DNA of 64,000 bases, taken from the NCBI RefSeq assembly GCF_022012415.1, contig NZ_JAKLTR010000008.1, positions 248,001 through 312,000 on the forward strand. The letters run 5' to 3'. Shown one piece after another: positions 19,447 through 28,467 of this stretch. Each line of letters starts with the position of its first letter. Position 1 is the stretch's first letter. Under the pieces are notes generated by a model. That model ran no database searches, was not told the DNA's origin, and saw nothing but the letters and a program-made list of their open reading frames with translations. A program made the position numbers and the translations under genes. The DNA comes from Terrimonas ginsenosidimutans. GTDB taxonomy: Bacteria > Bacteroidota > Bacteroidia > Chitinophagales > Chitinophagaceae.

Positions 19447-20055
19447 TTATTCTGCATTCAGAAAATATTCCAGGATGGATAATGCGGCAGCCAGTACAGG
19501 CGTTGCAGCGCCTTTGTCCAGCAGCATTGTCTTGAGCAGTTGGATCGCTCGGCGTTTCTGGCTCCGGACGGTAGCGGGGGAAATATTTAGCTGAAGGGCG
19601 ATCTCGCCGGTATCAAGGTCCTGAAGATATAATTCAAAAACCCGCCTGCATTCTGTTGGCAACGTATTCATTCCTGTATAGATCAGGTGAAGGACTTCTG
19701 ACTCCACCCGTTCGTGTGAGAAGGGCTCTTCCTGCTGTGCCTGCTCTGCATTATATTTCTCCTGGTGAACCCTCTGCCGGCCCTTTGCATTCAGAAAATT
19801 GATGGCGGCATTGCGCGTAGATACGTAAAGGAAATTTTTGACATGCTCGAGGCCGTCGAATGTTTTGTGTGACTGCCAGCAACGGGTAAACGCCTCGCCA
19901 ACCACGTCTTCTGCCTCTTCCCTCGTCAATGAAAAACTCAGTGCATAATATTGCAGGCGATGACGGTACGCATTATGCAGCGTTTTAAAAGCTTCTTCTT
20001 TTCCCGAAGAAAACTCGTCGAATAGATCGTCATTCCTGTTTACCGGGTTCAGCAC
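19447..20055 (-). CDS. ECF RNA polymerase sigma factor (Bacteroidota FecI-like)
   Basis: A 202-aa sigma-70-like factor with region 2 (EEAEDVVGEAFTRCWQS, about residues 46-62) and region 4 with a helix-turn-helix (LQLNISPATVRSQKRRAIQL, about 155-175). It is expected to direct RNA polymerase to the SusC/SusD operon of region A when released by FecR. The hydrophobic tail (AATPVLAAALSILEYFL) is common in this subgroup. The start codon is GTG at 20055; an in-frame stop lies a few codons upstream and no ATG occurs before region 2. It is the first gene of the long minus-strand run. Confidence 0.93.
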   Translation of the reverse strand: MLNPVNRNDDLFDEFSSGKEEAFKTLHNAYRHRLQYYALSFSLTREEAEDVVGEAFTRCWQSHKTFDGLEHVKNFLYVSTRNAAINFLNAKGRQRVHQEKYNAEQAQQEEPFSHERVESEVLHLIYTGMNTLPTECRRVFELYLQDLDTGEIALQLNISPATVRSQKRRAIQLLKTMLLDKGAATPVLAAALSILEYFLNAE

Positions 20056-20519
20056 TGCAGTTAGTTTGAGTAGGCCTTAACAAAATCATTTATAGAAATC
20101 TATGAGGCTTTGTAAATATAATGACTGCTTCTGCATATAGCGCAGAAAATATTTTGGATCTTCACCTGTTCCTCCGAAAGCCTGTTTCTCACAAAACAAT
20201 CGTTTGCGGGAAAAGCTATCATCATGTCGCTCTGCAAAATAGCCAATCCCGCAATAATCAGTTTCCGGATTTACCGAGAACGCTTGCATAGAAAAAACAA
20301 AGGTCTTTCATAAAACTGCATAACTTGTTTTTAGAAACGACTGGTCCAGGAAAAAAATCAAATAAAACTTTATTGTAGAATTTAAGGAATCTCCTTCCTT
20401 TTTATATCGGGAACGTTGATCGCCGCAAAGGCAATGGCAGGCAGATCAACCCCGGGTATGAAACGGACTCCTCATGCCCTGTACGCAACAACCATTCTTC
20501 TAAAATTAACATGCTTGAA
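20056..20519. other. Divergent intergenic region between sigma factor and SusC
   Basis: This 464-bp spacer separates two divergent operons and should hold both promoters. It contains a short minus-strand ORF (20086-20289) without recognisable domain or leader, which I do not accept as a gene. I found no clean TAnnTTTG promoter box; TAACTTG near 20321 is the closest on the plus strand. An AACGTT-centred operator-like site lies at 20408-20420. Confidence 0.6.
20408..20420 (+). promoter_or_regulatory. Possible third LacI-family operator (weak)
   Basis: The 13-mer shares 9 of 13 positions with the two identical operator-like sites at 31713-31725 and 32869-32881, including CGG, the AACGTT core and the spacing. 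The preceding TAT is shared with the second site. It lies about 100 bp before the SusC start. An AACGTT hexamer alone is expected many times by chance in 64 kb, so this is tentative. Confidence 0.3.
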
Positions 20520-23500
20520 ATGAAAATTAAACTCTCTCTTTCATTGCTTTATCTGTTCTTCTCCACGCTTGTTATTGCGCAGAACAGGCAGATCTCCGGG
20601 CAGGTATCCAAACAAGGAAATACGGAAGCCCTCGCCGGTGTGACCGTAACATTAAAAGGCAGCCAGACGATCGTGATCACGGATAAAGACGGACGCTACA
20701 GCATACCTGTTCCCGCAGGCGGGGATGCAACGCTTGTGTTCAGTTATGTCGGGCACAAGACGATCGAGCAAAAAGTAACGGGATCAGTGATCAATATCAG
20801 GATGGAGGAAGACCTGTCCACACTAAGTGATGTAGTGGTGGTCGGATATCAAAGTGTCAGCCGCAAAAGTATGACAGGTGCCGTATCCTCCGTCAGTTCA
20901 AAACAACTGAAAGACATCCCGCTTTCCTCCGCCGCAGAAGCCTTGCAGGGAAGGCTCGCGGGAGTGCAGGTGGTTTCTTCCGAAGGCGCGCCCGGCGCTG
21001 ACATTATCATCCGCGTCCGTGGCGGAAGTTCTATCACACAGGATAATTCCCCGCTTTATATCGTTGATGGCGTTGTGGTGGAAAATGCCTTATCTGTGAT
21101 CGCACCACAGGATATCGCCACAGTGGATGTGTTGAAAGACGCTTCCACCACGGCGATCTATGGTGCACGTGCGGCAAATGGTGTTGTGGTGATCACTACA
21201 AAAGCCGGCCGCAGCGGTAAAACACAGATCACCTATAACGGATCTGCAGGCTGGCGCAAACTTTCCAAACAAATGGAAGTGTTATCTCCTTATGACTATG
21301 TGATGTGGCAGTACGAAAGAAGCACCCGCAATATTACCGACAGCGCCAATTTTGCCAACACGTATGGCACTACCTGGGATACGCTGAGTGTTTATAAAGA
21401 TATTCCCGCAGTCAACTGGCAGGACAGAGTATTCGGACGTAAAGCAGGCTATCAGAATCATAATATATCCGTCAGCGGTGGCAACCAGGGAACCACGTTC
21501 AACCTGAGCTTTACAGCCAACCGTGAACAGGGCATTCAGCTTGAATCAGGATTCAAGCGTAACCTGGTCAACTTTAAGATCGACCATAAAGTATCTGAGA
21601 AACTGAATGTAGGGTTCATTGTACGCTATCTCGACCAGGTGGTTGATGGCGCCGGCACCACTACCAGCGGTGCAAGACACCTGAACAAACTAAGGCATGC
21701 CATCACCTACCGCCCATTTGCGCTTGACCGTCCGAATGGACAGGTAGACGATTTTGACGAAGCCTATTACCTCGCGTCCATGGCTACAAATCCTGTACTG
21801 CTGACAACCGCTGAATACAGGAAAGCATCTACGAGGGCTACTTATCTTACAGCATACCTGAACTACCGGCTGGCAAAGAATCTCGTATTCCGCTCCACTT
21901 TCGGATATGATAATACGACGATCAACCAGGATATTTTCTACAGCAAGATCACCAACCAGGCACGTAACTATGCAACACTGCCACTGGCGTCAAAAGGTAA
22001 TCAGCTTAATAGTACGATCAACAACTCCAACACGCTCCAGTATTCAGTCAATAATTTCAAAGGCCATCATGATCTCAGCGTACTCGCTGGCCAGGAGATC
22101 ATCGAACAACGTGCGCAAAGTACTTATTTCGAAACCCGTTATTTCCCTGCTGATATCTCTCCTGAAAAAGCACTCGCGAACATGGGCCTTGGCTCTGCAC
22201 CTACCGGATCTTTACAGCCTTTGCCTTCGTCGTCTGTAAATCCACCCAGTCGGATCTTCTCTCTGTTTGGACGGGTTAATTATGGTTATGACGATATTTA
22301 TCTTGCCACATTCAACCTTCGTTCAGACCGTTCCTCGAAATTCAACTATCAGAACGGAAGCCTGCTTTTCCCATCCGGGTCTGTTGCCTGGAGATTCAGC
22401 AAGTATAAATTCATGGATAAATTTCCGTGGCTCACAGACGGCAAGATCCGCTACGGTTACGGAGCTGTCGGCAATAACCGTATCGGCAACCTGTTGTACC
22501 AGCAACTGTATGGCGTCACAGGCGAATATGCATTCAACCACTCCATTCTTCCTGGATTTGCGCCCGTGTCTTTGTCGAATCCTAACCTGAAATGGGAAAA
22601 AAATACAACGCAGAATCTCGGACTTGATCTCGCATTCTTTAACAGCCGTTTGCAATTGAGTGTTGACTTCTATCGCAATGTTGCCAATGATCTGCTTTTG
22701 CAGGTGAACATTCCACCTACCAACGGATATGTAACCCAACTGCAGAATATTGGGTCAACATCCAATCGCGGCATAGAAGTTCAGTTAACAGCAGTACCCG
22801 TCCAGCGCAGGGAATTCACCTGGAATACAAGCTTTAATATTTCCCTTAACCGCAATCGTATCGAAAGTCTGGGTGGAGTAAATGAGATCACCCGCAACTC
22901 CGGATGGCAGGGAAGCGATGGTGTGGATGAATTCCTCGTGAAAGTAGGGCAGCCCGCCGGATTGATGTATGGCTTTGTAACAGACGGCTATTTTGGTATC
23001 GGTGATTTTGATTTCAATCCTGCCACACAGGTATATACATTGAAGCCTGGCATTGCCGCTAATAATGTGTATGGCACACCTCAGCCTGGCATGTTGAAAT
23101 GGAAAGACATCAGCGGGCCTAATGGCGTACCGGATGGCGTGATCACGCCGGACTATGACCGCGAAGTGATCGGCAACGCAAATCCAAAATTCACCGGCGG
23201 ATGGAACAACCAATTCTCCTTTAAGAATTTTGACATGAGCGTGTTTGTCAATTTTGTAGTGGGCAATGATATCTTCAATGCGAACAAGATTGAATGGACT
23301 GATGGCGCATTCTCGGACCTCAATACGCTTTCCATTGTAAAAGACCGGTTCACGTATATCAATGCATCAGGTCAGCGCGTCACAGACCCCGCCGAACTGG
23401 CGAAGCTTAATCAGGATGCAAAGATCTGGACACCGGTGAGAGTACAACGCTGGTGGCCGCATTCATGGGCGATCGAGGACGGGTCTTATCTCCGTTTCAA

Positions 23501-23726
23501 TAACATAACCATTGGTTACACACTTCCCAGGAAAGTCCTGAACATGGCAAAGATCTCTTCACTGCGGATCTATGCAACCGTAAACAACCTTGCTACCATT
23601 ACAAATTATTCCGGTTATGATCCCGATGTATCTGCCCGACGCGCTGACCCACTTACGCCGGGTGTTGATTTTGCCGCATATCCAAGATCCAGGGCATGGG
23701 TATTTGGTGTAAATGTTAGTTTCTAA
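20520..23726 (+). CDS. SusC/RagA-family TonB-dependent transporter (no STN domain)
   Basis: A 1068-aa outer-membrane importer. I chose ATG 20520 over 20511 because it starts the signal peptide MKIKLSLSLLYLFFSTLVIA. A CarboxypepD_reg-like domain (about 25-100: ISGQVSKQGNTEALAGVTVT) is followed by the TonB-box-like VVVVGYQSVSRKSMTGAV. The plug comes next (about 120-240: RLAGVQVVSSEGAPGA, DGVVVENAL, IYGARAANGVVVITTK), then the barrel. It lacks the STN domain of the SusC in region A, so it should not signal through FecR. It is followed 20 bp later by its SusD partner. Amino-sugar genes and a LacI regulator downstream suggest an amino-sugar-containing oligosaccharide as ligand. Confidence 0.95.
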   Translation: MKIKLSLSLLYLFFSTLVIAQNRQISGQVSKQGNTEALAGVTVTLKGSQTIVITDKDGRYSIPVPAGGDATLVFSYVGHKTIEQKVTGSVINIRMEEDLSTLSDVVVVGYQSVSRKSMTGAVSSVSSKQLKDIPLSSAAEALQGRLAGVQVVSSEGAPGADIIIRVRGGSSITQDNSPLYIVDGVVVENALSVIAPQDIATVDVLKDASTTAIYGARAANGVVVITTKAGRSGKTQITYNGSAGWRKLSKQMEVLSPYDYVMWQYERSTRNITDSANFANTYGTTWDTLSVYKDIPAVNWQDRVFGRKAGYQNHNISVSGGNQGTTFNLSFTANREQGIQLESGFKRNLVNFKIDHKVSEKLNVGFIVRYLDQVVDGAGTTTSGARHLNKLRHAITYRPFALDRPNGQVDDFDEAYYLASMATNPVLLTTAEYRKASTRATYLTAYLNYRLAKNLVFRSTFGYDNTTINQDIFYSKITNQARNYATLPLASKGNQLNSTINNSNTLQYSVNNFKGHHDLSVLAGQEIIEQRAQSTYFETRYFPADISPEKALANMGLGSAPTGSLQPLPSSSVNPPSRIFSLFGRVNYGYDDIYLATFNLRSDRSSKFNYQNGSLLFPSGSVAWRFSKYKFMDKFPWLTDGKIRYGYGAVGNNRIGNLLYQQLYGVTGEYAFNHSILPGFAPVSLSNPNLKWEKNTTQNLGLDLAFFNSRLQLSVDFYRNVANDLLLQVNIPPTNGYVTQLQNIGSTSNRGIEVQLTAVPVQRREFTWNTSFNISLNRNRIESLGGVNEITRNSGWQGSDGVDEFLVKVGQPAGLMYGFVTDGYFGIGDFDFNPATQVYTLKPGIAANNVYGTPQPGMLKWKDISGPNGVPDGVITPDYDREVIGNANPKFTGGWNNQFSFKNFDMSVFVNFVVGNDIFNANKIEWTDGAFSDLNTLSIVKDRFTYINASGQRVTDPAELAKLNQDAKIWTPVRVQRWWPHSWAIEDGSYLRFNNITIGYTLPRKVLNMAKISSLRIYATVNNLATITNYSGYDPDVSARRADPLTPGVDFAAYPRSRAWVFGVNVSF

Positions 23727-23746
23727 AAAACAAACCGAACTTGATC

Positions 23747-25570
23747 ATGAAAAGACAACACTTCCAACCATTCGCATTCTATATGGCAGCGCTGTTGCTT
23801 TGCAATACGGCCTGCAAAAAATACACACAGGTAGAGCCTGTTTCTGAATACAGTATCCCGCAGGTCTTCGCCGATCCTACCAATGCCTACAACGCAGTGA
23901 TCGGCGTATATGATGAACTTCAGGGTAACAATGGATATGGTATCCGGTTAAACCTGTACTATCCTTACGATTCCGACGAGGGTGTTGTACAGGGGAATAT
24001 TGATAACGGCAGGCGCGGCATCGGCAGATACCAGTTATTGCTCACCAATGCGGAAGTATCCAATCCTTTCCGTCAGTTATACCGTGGTATTGAAAAAGCT
24101 AATCTGTGTATTGAACAGATCCCGCAGATGCCACAATACAACACCGGCACTGATGAACAGAAAAAAGAACTCCGCCGGTTGTACGGAGAAGTATTGACGC
24201 TAAGAGCACAGTTCTACTTCGACCTGATCCGGAACTGGGGAGATGTTCCCGCACCGATGGTCCCGGCCTATCAACGGAAAGATCTGTTTATCCCAAGATC
24301 CGATCGCGATTCAACGTATGATAAGATCCTGGAAGATCTCGCAACTGCAAAACCATTGCTTCCCTGGAGAACAGAGACGGTCCGTAATGAACGCATCACC
24401 AAAGGGGCCGCCATCGCACTGCGTGCGAGGATCGCGTTGTTTCGCGGAGGATACTCCCTCAGAGGACGCGCTCCCGGCCTGGGACAGATGCACCGCACTC
24501 CCGACTATAAAAAATACTACCAGATCACCAAAGACGAATGCTCCGAGTTAATGGCGAACAGGACGCAGCATGATCTCAACCCGGACTTTGCCGATGTCTG
24601 GAAAAAACTATCTGCGTTCTCGTATGACCCATACGGCGAAATACTTTTCGAAGTAGGTGCGGGCGGTGGTAACGGAAACAGTGACAGCCGGATGGGTAAC
24701 TACGATGGGCCTGTATTGAATAACGCTTCCCGGTACGGAGCAGGCGACGGCGGAATTTTTACACTCGCCAATTACTTTTATGCATTTGACTCTGTGGATC
24801 TTCGCCGCGACGTGAGCATTACCTGGTACCAGGTTCCATCTGCCAATAATCTTAAAACACTAAGGAGGCTTGGCGAGATCAATACAGGAAAATACCGCAG
24901 AGACTGGAGGGTGCCACTGCTGCCTGGTACTGTGCTGAACGTAGGATTCAACTGGGCGATGATCCGCTTTTCAGATGTATTGCTCATGTATGCAGAAGCT
25001 TCCAATGAACTGGATAATGGCCCTTCTGCTGCTGCCATAGCTGCATTCGAAAGTGTAAGAGCCCGGGGGTATAAAGGCAACCTGAGTAGGATGGGTACCA
25101 CTCCTAATGATAAGAATGGCTTCTTTGAAGCGATCGTGAATGAGCGTTTCCTTGAGTTTGGCAATGAAGGCATCCGCAAATATGATCTTATCAGATGGAA
25201 CCTGCTTGCGGTAAAGATCGCTGAGACAAAAGCAAAATTACAGCAGATCCGGGATCGTACAGGCCCCTACACTAATGTTCCCCAATACATCTACTGGAAA
25301 AACACAGGAGAAGAGATCCAGTTCTATGCGGGAAATAATACTGCAGCAACAGCGCAGCCATTCTGGCAACCGACAAGCATTCCCGCGCCGCTTACAGGAT
25401 GGACACGTACCGACTGGGCGCAACATCTTACGGCAAATACAGTCGATGGCAAACCACTCTGGCAGGGCATTGCATCATTTTTTGTAACGGGAAAAAGCGA
25501 ATTGTTCCCTTTTGATCAGGCGATGATCAGTTCTTACCAGGGGCAGCTGGTGAATAATCCCGGTTATTGA
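23747..25570 (+). CDS. SusD/RagB-family outer-membrane lipoprotein
   Basis: A surface glycan-binding partner of the preceding SusC, 607 aa. ATG 23747 is preferred to TTG 23741 since it begins the leader. The lipobox is LLLCNTAC, with Cys near residue 22, followed by KKYTQVEPVSEYSIPQVF. SusD hallmarks are LRAQFYFDLIRNWGDVPAP (about 155), RWNSADVLLMYAEA-like MIRFSDVLLMYAEASNEL (about 405), and EFGNEGIRKYDLIRWNLL (about 465). TPR-like helices and length are normal. Ligand not evident from sequence. Confidence 0.94.
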   Translation: MKRQHFQPFAFYMAALLLCNTACKKYTQVEPVSEYSIPQVFADPTNAYNAVIGVYDELQGNNGYGIRLNLYYPYDSDEGVVQGNIDNGRRGIGRYQLLLTNAEVSNPFRQLYRGIEKANLCIEQIPQMPQYNTGTDEQKKELRRLYGEVLTLRAQFYFDLIRNWGDVPAPMVPAYQRKDLFIPRSDRDSTYDKILEDLATAKPLLPWRTETVRNERITKGAAIALRARIALFRGGYSLRGRAPGLGQMHRTPDYKKYYQITKDECSELMANRTQHDLNPDFADVWKKLSAFSYDPYGEILFEVGAGGGNGNSDSRMGNYDGPVLNNASRYGAGDGGIFTLANYFYAFDSVDLRRDVSITWYQVPSANNLKTLRRLGEINTGKYRRDWRVPLLPGTVLNVGFNWAMIRFSDVLLMYAEASNELDNGPSAAAIAAFESVRARGYKGNLSRMGTTPNDKNGFFEAIVNERFLEFGNEGIRKYDLIRWNLLAVKIAETKAKLQQIRDRTGPYTNVPQYIYWKNTGEEIQFYAGNNTAATAQPFWQPTSIPAPLTGWTRTDWAQHLTANTVDGKPLWQGIASFFVTGKSELFPFDQAMISSYQGQLVNNPGY

Positions 25571-25600
25571 GCTACTTCTACCATTTCCCCTTATCAAAGC

Positions 25601-25628
25601 GAAGAGGCTGCACTATTGCAGCCTCTTC
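25601..25628. terminator. Perfect 12-bp hairpin, terminator between convergent genes
   Basis: Arms 25601-25612 and 25617-25628 are perfectly complementary (12 bp, GC-rich) around a 4-nt loop. The hairpin is 31 bp after the SusD stop and about 100 bp before the convergent nagA stop. A long T-tract is absent on either side, so efficiency is uncertain; it may also serve as an mRNA 3' stabiliser. Confidence 0.7.
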
Positions 25629-25724
25629 ATCATTTATCCCCGTTAAGAAAGATGCGAAACATGGTTGAATAACATTGCTGTTCGGCCACATCTTGGTCGA
25701 TTTACGCAGGTTCAGGAAAAGCAC

Positions 25725-26921
25725 TCATTGATCAGCTGCATCAAATACCAATGCTCCATTAACGAAAGTCTTCTTCACATCAATATCCTCATCAAACAGA
25801 ATAATATCCGCATCCATCCCCACTCTTAGCGTCCCCTTTCTTTCCTGAAGTCCCATGATCCGTGCAGGCGTTGCACTCATCATCTGTATTGATTCCATCA
25901 AAGAAACACCCGCCAGCTGCATCATATTCCTTACCAGTCTGTCCGCCGTTGCAACACTCCCTGCAAAAGAACTTCTGTCGGGAAGCTTGGCTACTCCATC
26001 TTCGACTATTACATTCAAGCCGCTGCTGATGTTACCCAGTACACTTTCTGTTACGTTTGTTCCCGCCGCGCGCATTGCATCGGTGATCAATGCCGTTCTT
26101 CCTGCTCCCTTGATCTTATGAACGAGTTTCAAAAGCGGCGCGGGTAAATGCACACCGTCTGCAATGATCTCAACGTCCATTTCATCTATCAGGTAGGCAC
26201 TTTCGATCACTCCGGCATAGCGGAATGCATTTTTCCGTGTAACGCCCAGCATCGCCGAATATAAATGCGTGATCAGGGAATATCCGTGATGAAAGGCTTT
26301 CTCCGCATCTTCAAAGATCGCTTCTGTATGGGCTATCGCTGGTAATACTCCTTTCGAACACAGGTAGTCTCCAAATGCTAAAGCACCCGGCAATTCAGGA
26401 GCCGCACTCCATCGCCGGATAGATGATGACGCGGCAAGGACTTCACGGTACTCATCCGGATCAGGATCACGGATATAAAGCGGATCCTGCGCGCCACGCT
26501 GGTTCATCGCGAAATAAGGACCTTCCAAATGCATTCCGATGAATTGCGCGCCTGTTTTATTCTTTCTGTTTGCTTCTTCATAGATATGCAAGCTATGCAA
26601 CAGCTCCTCCCTCCCACTTGTGAGGGTTGTCGGCAGCATGGCCGTAGTACCAAAACGGGCATGCGTTTCCGCGATCTTGAGGAAAGCAAGTTCATGTCCA
26701 TCCATAAAATCATAACCGCCGCCGCCGTGAACATGTATATCAACAAAGCCGGGAGAAACATAATTGCCTTCCGCATCAATGATAGTAGCTCCCGGAGCAG
26801 CATTCCCCGTTCTGCCGATATCAATGATCACTCCGTCCCGGATCGTTATGCTGCCGCTGTCTACTATCCCGGAAGGCGTGATAAGTTTACCATTGACTAT
26901 TTGTATGAACTGTTGATCCAT
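25725..26921 (-). CDS. nagA: N-acetylglucosamine-6-phosphate deacetylase
   Basis: A cytosolic amidohydrolase-superfamily enzyme converting GlcNAc-6-P to GlcN-6-P plus acetate. Visible motifs are PGFVDIHVHGGGGYDFMD (metal-binding HxH, about residue 60), GMHLEGPYF with the metal-ligand Glu (about 135), AIAHTEA and ITHLYSAM with the metal-ligand His residues (about 200 and 220), EIIADGVHLP (about 250) and ALITDAM with the catalytic Asp (about 280). The substrate-contacting Asn usually found in HLYNAM/HLFNAM is Ser here. Start chosen at ATG 26921 (TTG at 26930 would add three residues). Forms a minus-strand group with the MFS permease and nagB; nagA plus nagB feed amino sugars to fructose-6-P. 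Confidence 0.93.
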   Translation of the reverse strand: MDQQFIQIVNGKLITPSGIVDSGSITIRDGVIIDIGRTGNAAPGATIIDAEGNYVSPGFVDIHVHGGGGYDFMDGHELAFLKIAETHARFGTTAMLPTTLTSGREELLHSLHIYEEANRKNKTGAQFIGMHLEGPYFAMNQRGAQDPLYIRDPDPDEYREVLAASSSIRRWSAAPELPGALAFGDYLCSKGVLPAIAHTEAIFEDAEKAFHHGYSLITHLYSAMLGVTRKNAFRYAGVIESAYLIDEMDVEIIADGVHLPAPLLKLVHKIKGAGRTALITDAMRAAGTNVTESVLGNISSGLNVIVEDGVAKLPDRSSFAGSVATADRLVRNMMQLAGVSLMESIQMMSATPARIMGLQERKGTLRVGMDADIILFDEDIDVKKTFVNGALVFDAADQ

Positions 26922-26960
26922 GCGGGACAAATTAGTGAAAGTATTGGTATAGTAACGGGG

Positions 26961-28283
26961 CTATCTCCATTTCCTGATGCGATACCCGCGCATTGCAAAA
27001 AAAACAAGGTAAAGGTAACAGGGCAGCAATACGGCATATGCCTGTCGTTCCGAAAAAAGATCTGCAATATAGCCATACAGCAAAGGCATCACTGCGTTGC
27101 CGCAGAGGCCCATGATGAGCACGGACGCTCCGACCCTCGTGAATCTGCCCAGTCCCTCTAAAGCGAGCGGCCAGATGCCTGCCCACACAAGCGAGTTCGC
27201 CAATCCAAGCAACACAACAAACCAGATTGATATATCTACATGATATCCCAGTACATTGGTTTTGTCCTTTACCAATAATATGCACACCGTCAAAACAGCA
27301 CCGAGTATTGTACAAAAGCGAAGCGCTGTAAGCTGGGAGATATATCTCGGCACGATAGCAATCCCGATAAAATAGCCGGTGATCGTTGCAAATAATGTAT
27401 AGGACGGAAAGGCCTTCGCCTCTATCAAAGACAGCCCCATCGTACCGGCATAGCCAATGATCGTATCAATGGCGATCACCTGTGTGCCTACATGCAAAAA
27501 GATGCCGATTGCTCCAAGAATAAGATAGGGAAATTGAAGAATTGATGTCTTTGATGAATTGGATAGCGCTAAGTCCCGGGTCTCCCGCTCGGTATTGATC
27601 TCAGGCAACGGAGAATGACGGACAAACAGACCGAGACAGAAAAGTACAGCGCCAACGCATATATACGGTACGATCACGCGGCGGATCAATGCGTCAAGCG
27701 CTTCTGTCTTTTCCACTGCAGTCATGCCAGGCAGGCGGACAAACAGGTCTGTGTCCGTTGCTTTCAGGATCACCGCCGCAAAGACAAGTGGCGCAAGTAT
27801 GCCAGCCCCCTTATTACAAATACCCATGATGCTTATCCGCTGTACCGCCCTTTCTTTCGCACCAAGCACCGTTATATATGGATTCGCCGCAGTTTGCAGA
27901 ATAGAAAGACCAGTCCCGATCGTAAACAAACCCAGCAGGAAAACCGGGTAAGCACGAAACATCGCAGCCGGTACAAAAATAAATGCACCTGCCGCCATTA
28001 TCCAGAATCCGATCATCATGCCCTTTTTAAATCCTGTTCTTTTTAAGAGTAAAGAGGATGGAATAGACATCACGAAATAGGAAATATAGAAAGCGAACGC
28101 TACAAGGTAGGATTGAAACCCGGTTAGCTCACAGGCGATCTTGAAATACGGGATCAGGATCGCATTCACCCATGATACAAAACCAAAGATGAAAAATAAT
28201 ATCCCAATGATGAATATTGAGATGATCGTATCACGGCGGGATAGAGAGCTGGGGTCTATAGATGAAACGGTGGTCTTCGGCAT
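26961..28283 (-). CDS. MFS sugar permease, FucP/NagP-like
   Basis: A 12-TM major facilitator protein, 440 aa, related to the FucP/GluP/NagP group of sugar:proton symporters. Cues are FFIFGFVSWVNAILIPYFK (TM1), FAFYISYFVMSIPSSLLLKR (TM2), GLFTIGTGLSILQTAANPY (TM4, the family QTAANPY signature) and GICNKGAGILAPL (TM5). Its position between nagA and nagB suggests GlcNAc or a related amino sugar as substrate, as for NagP of other bacteria. The 39-bp spacing to nagA suggests co-transcription. The substrate assignment rests on context. Confidence 0.88.
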   Translation of the reverse strand: MPKTTVSSIDPSSLSRRDTIISIFIIGILFFIFGFVSWVNAILIPYFKIACELTGFQSYLVAFAFYISYFVMSIPSSLLLKRTGFKKGMMIGFWIMAAGAFIFVPAAMFRAYPVFLLGLFTIGTGLSILQTAANPYITVLGAKERAVQRISIMGICNKGAGILAPLVFAAVILKATDTDLFVRLPGMTAVEKTEALDALIRRVIVPYICVGAVLFCLGLFVRHSPLPEINTERETRDLALSNSSKTSILQFPYLILGAIGIFLHVGTQVIAIDTIIGYAGTMGLSLIEAKAFPSYTLFATITGYFIGIAIVPRYISQLTALRFCTILGAVLTVCILLVKDKTNVLGYHVDISIWFVVLLGLANSLVWAGIWPLALEGLGRFTRVGASVLIMGLCGNAVMPLLYGYIADLFSERQAYAVLLPCYLYLVFFAMRGYRIRKWR

Positions 28284-28307
28284 GTAAATGATTGATCGTT
28301 TTGCGTT

Positions 28308-28452
28308 GGTTCCCGCAGATCCCGCAGATCTACCTCTCCGGTATTATATTTTTACTACAGTTGCGTTTACCAATTCGGTCGCGCAGATGCCAACAGAAGA
28401 TATTGCTATTGATAAAGCTCTTTGAAAATCACCCAGCCAAATCTGCGAAATC
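28308..28452 (+). repeat. Dispersed intergenic element, copy 1
   Basis: This fills most of the gap between nagB and the MFS gene. It begins with GGTTCCCGCAGATC (followed by a tandem CCCGCAGATC) and ends with AAATCTGCGAAATC at 28439-28452. The same two boundary motifs flank a 111-bp segment at 40470-40580 in opposite orientation. The interior shows no obvious similarity by eye, and no ORF is present. This resembles the short repeats found in intergenic space of many Bacteroidota genomes. Confidence 0.5.
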
Positions 28453-28467
28453 CTCGGGCATCTAATC

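Noticed and set aside
20086-20289. 67-codon minus-strand ORF upstream of the sigma factor
   Set aside because: No recognisable domain, leader or conserved feature; it lies in the divergent promoter region and is short enough to be random.
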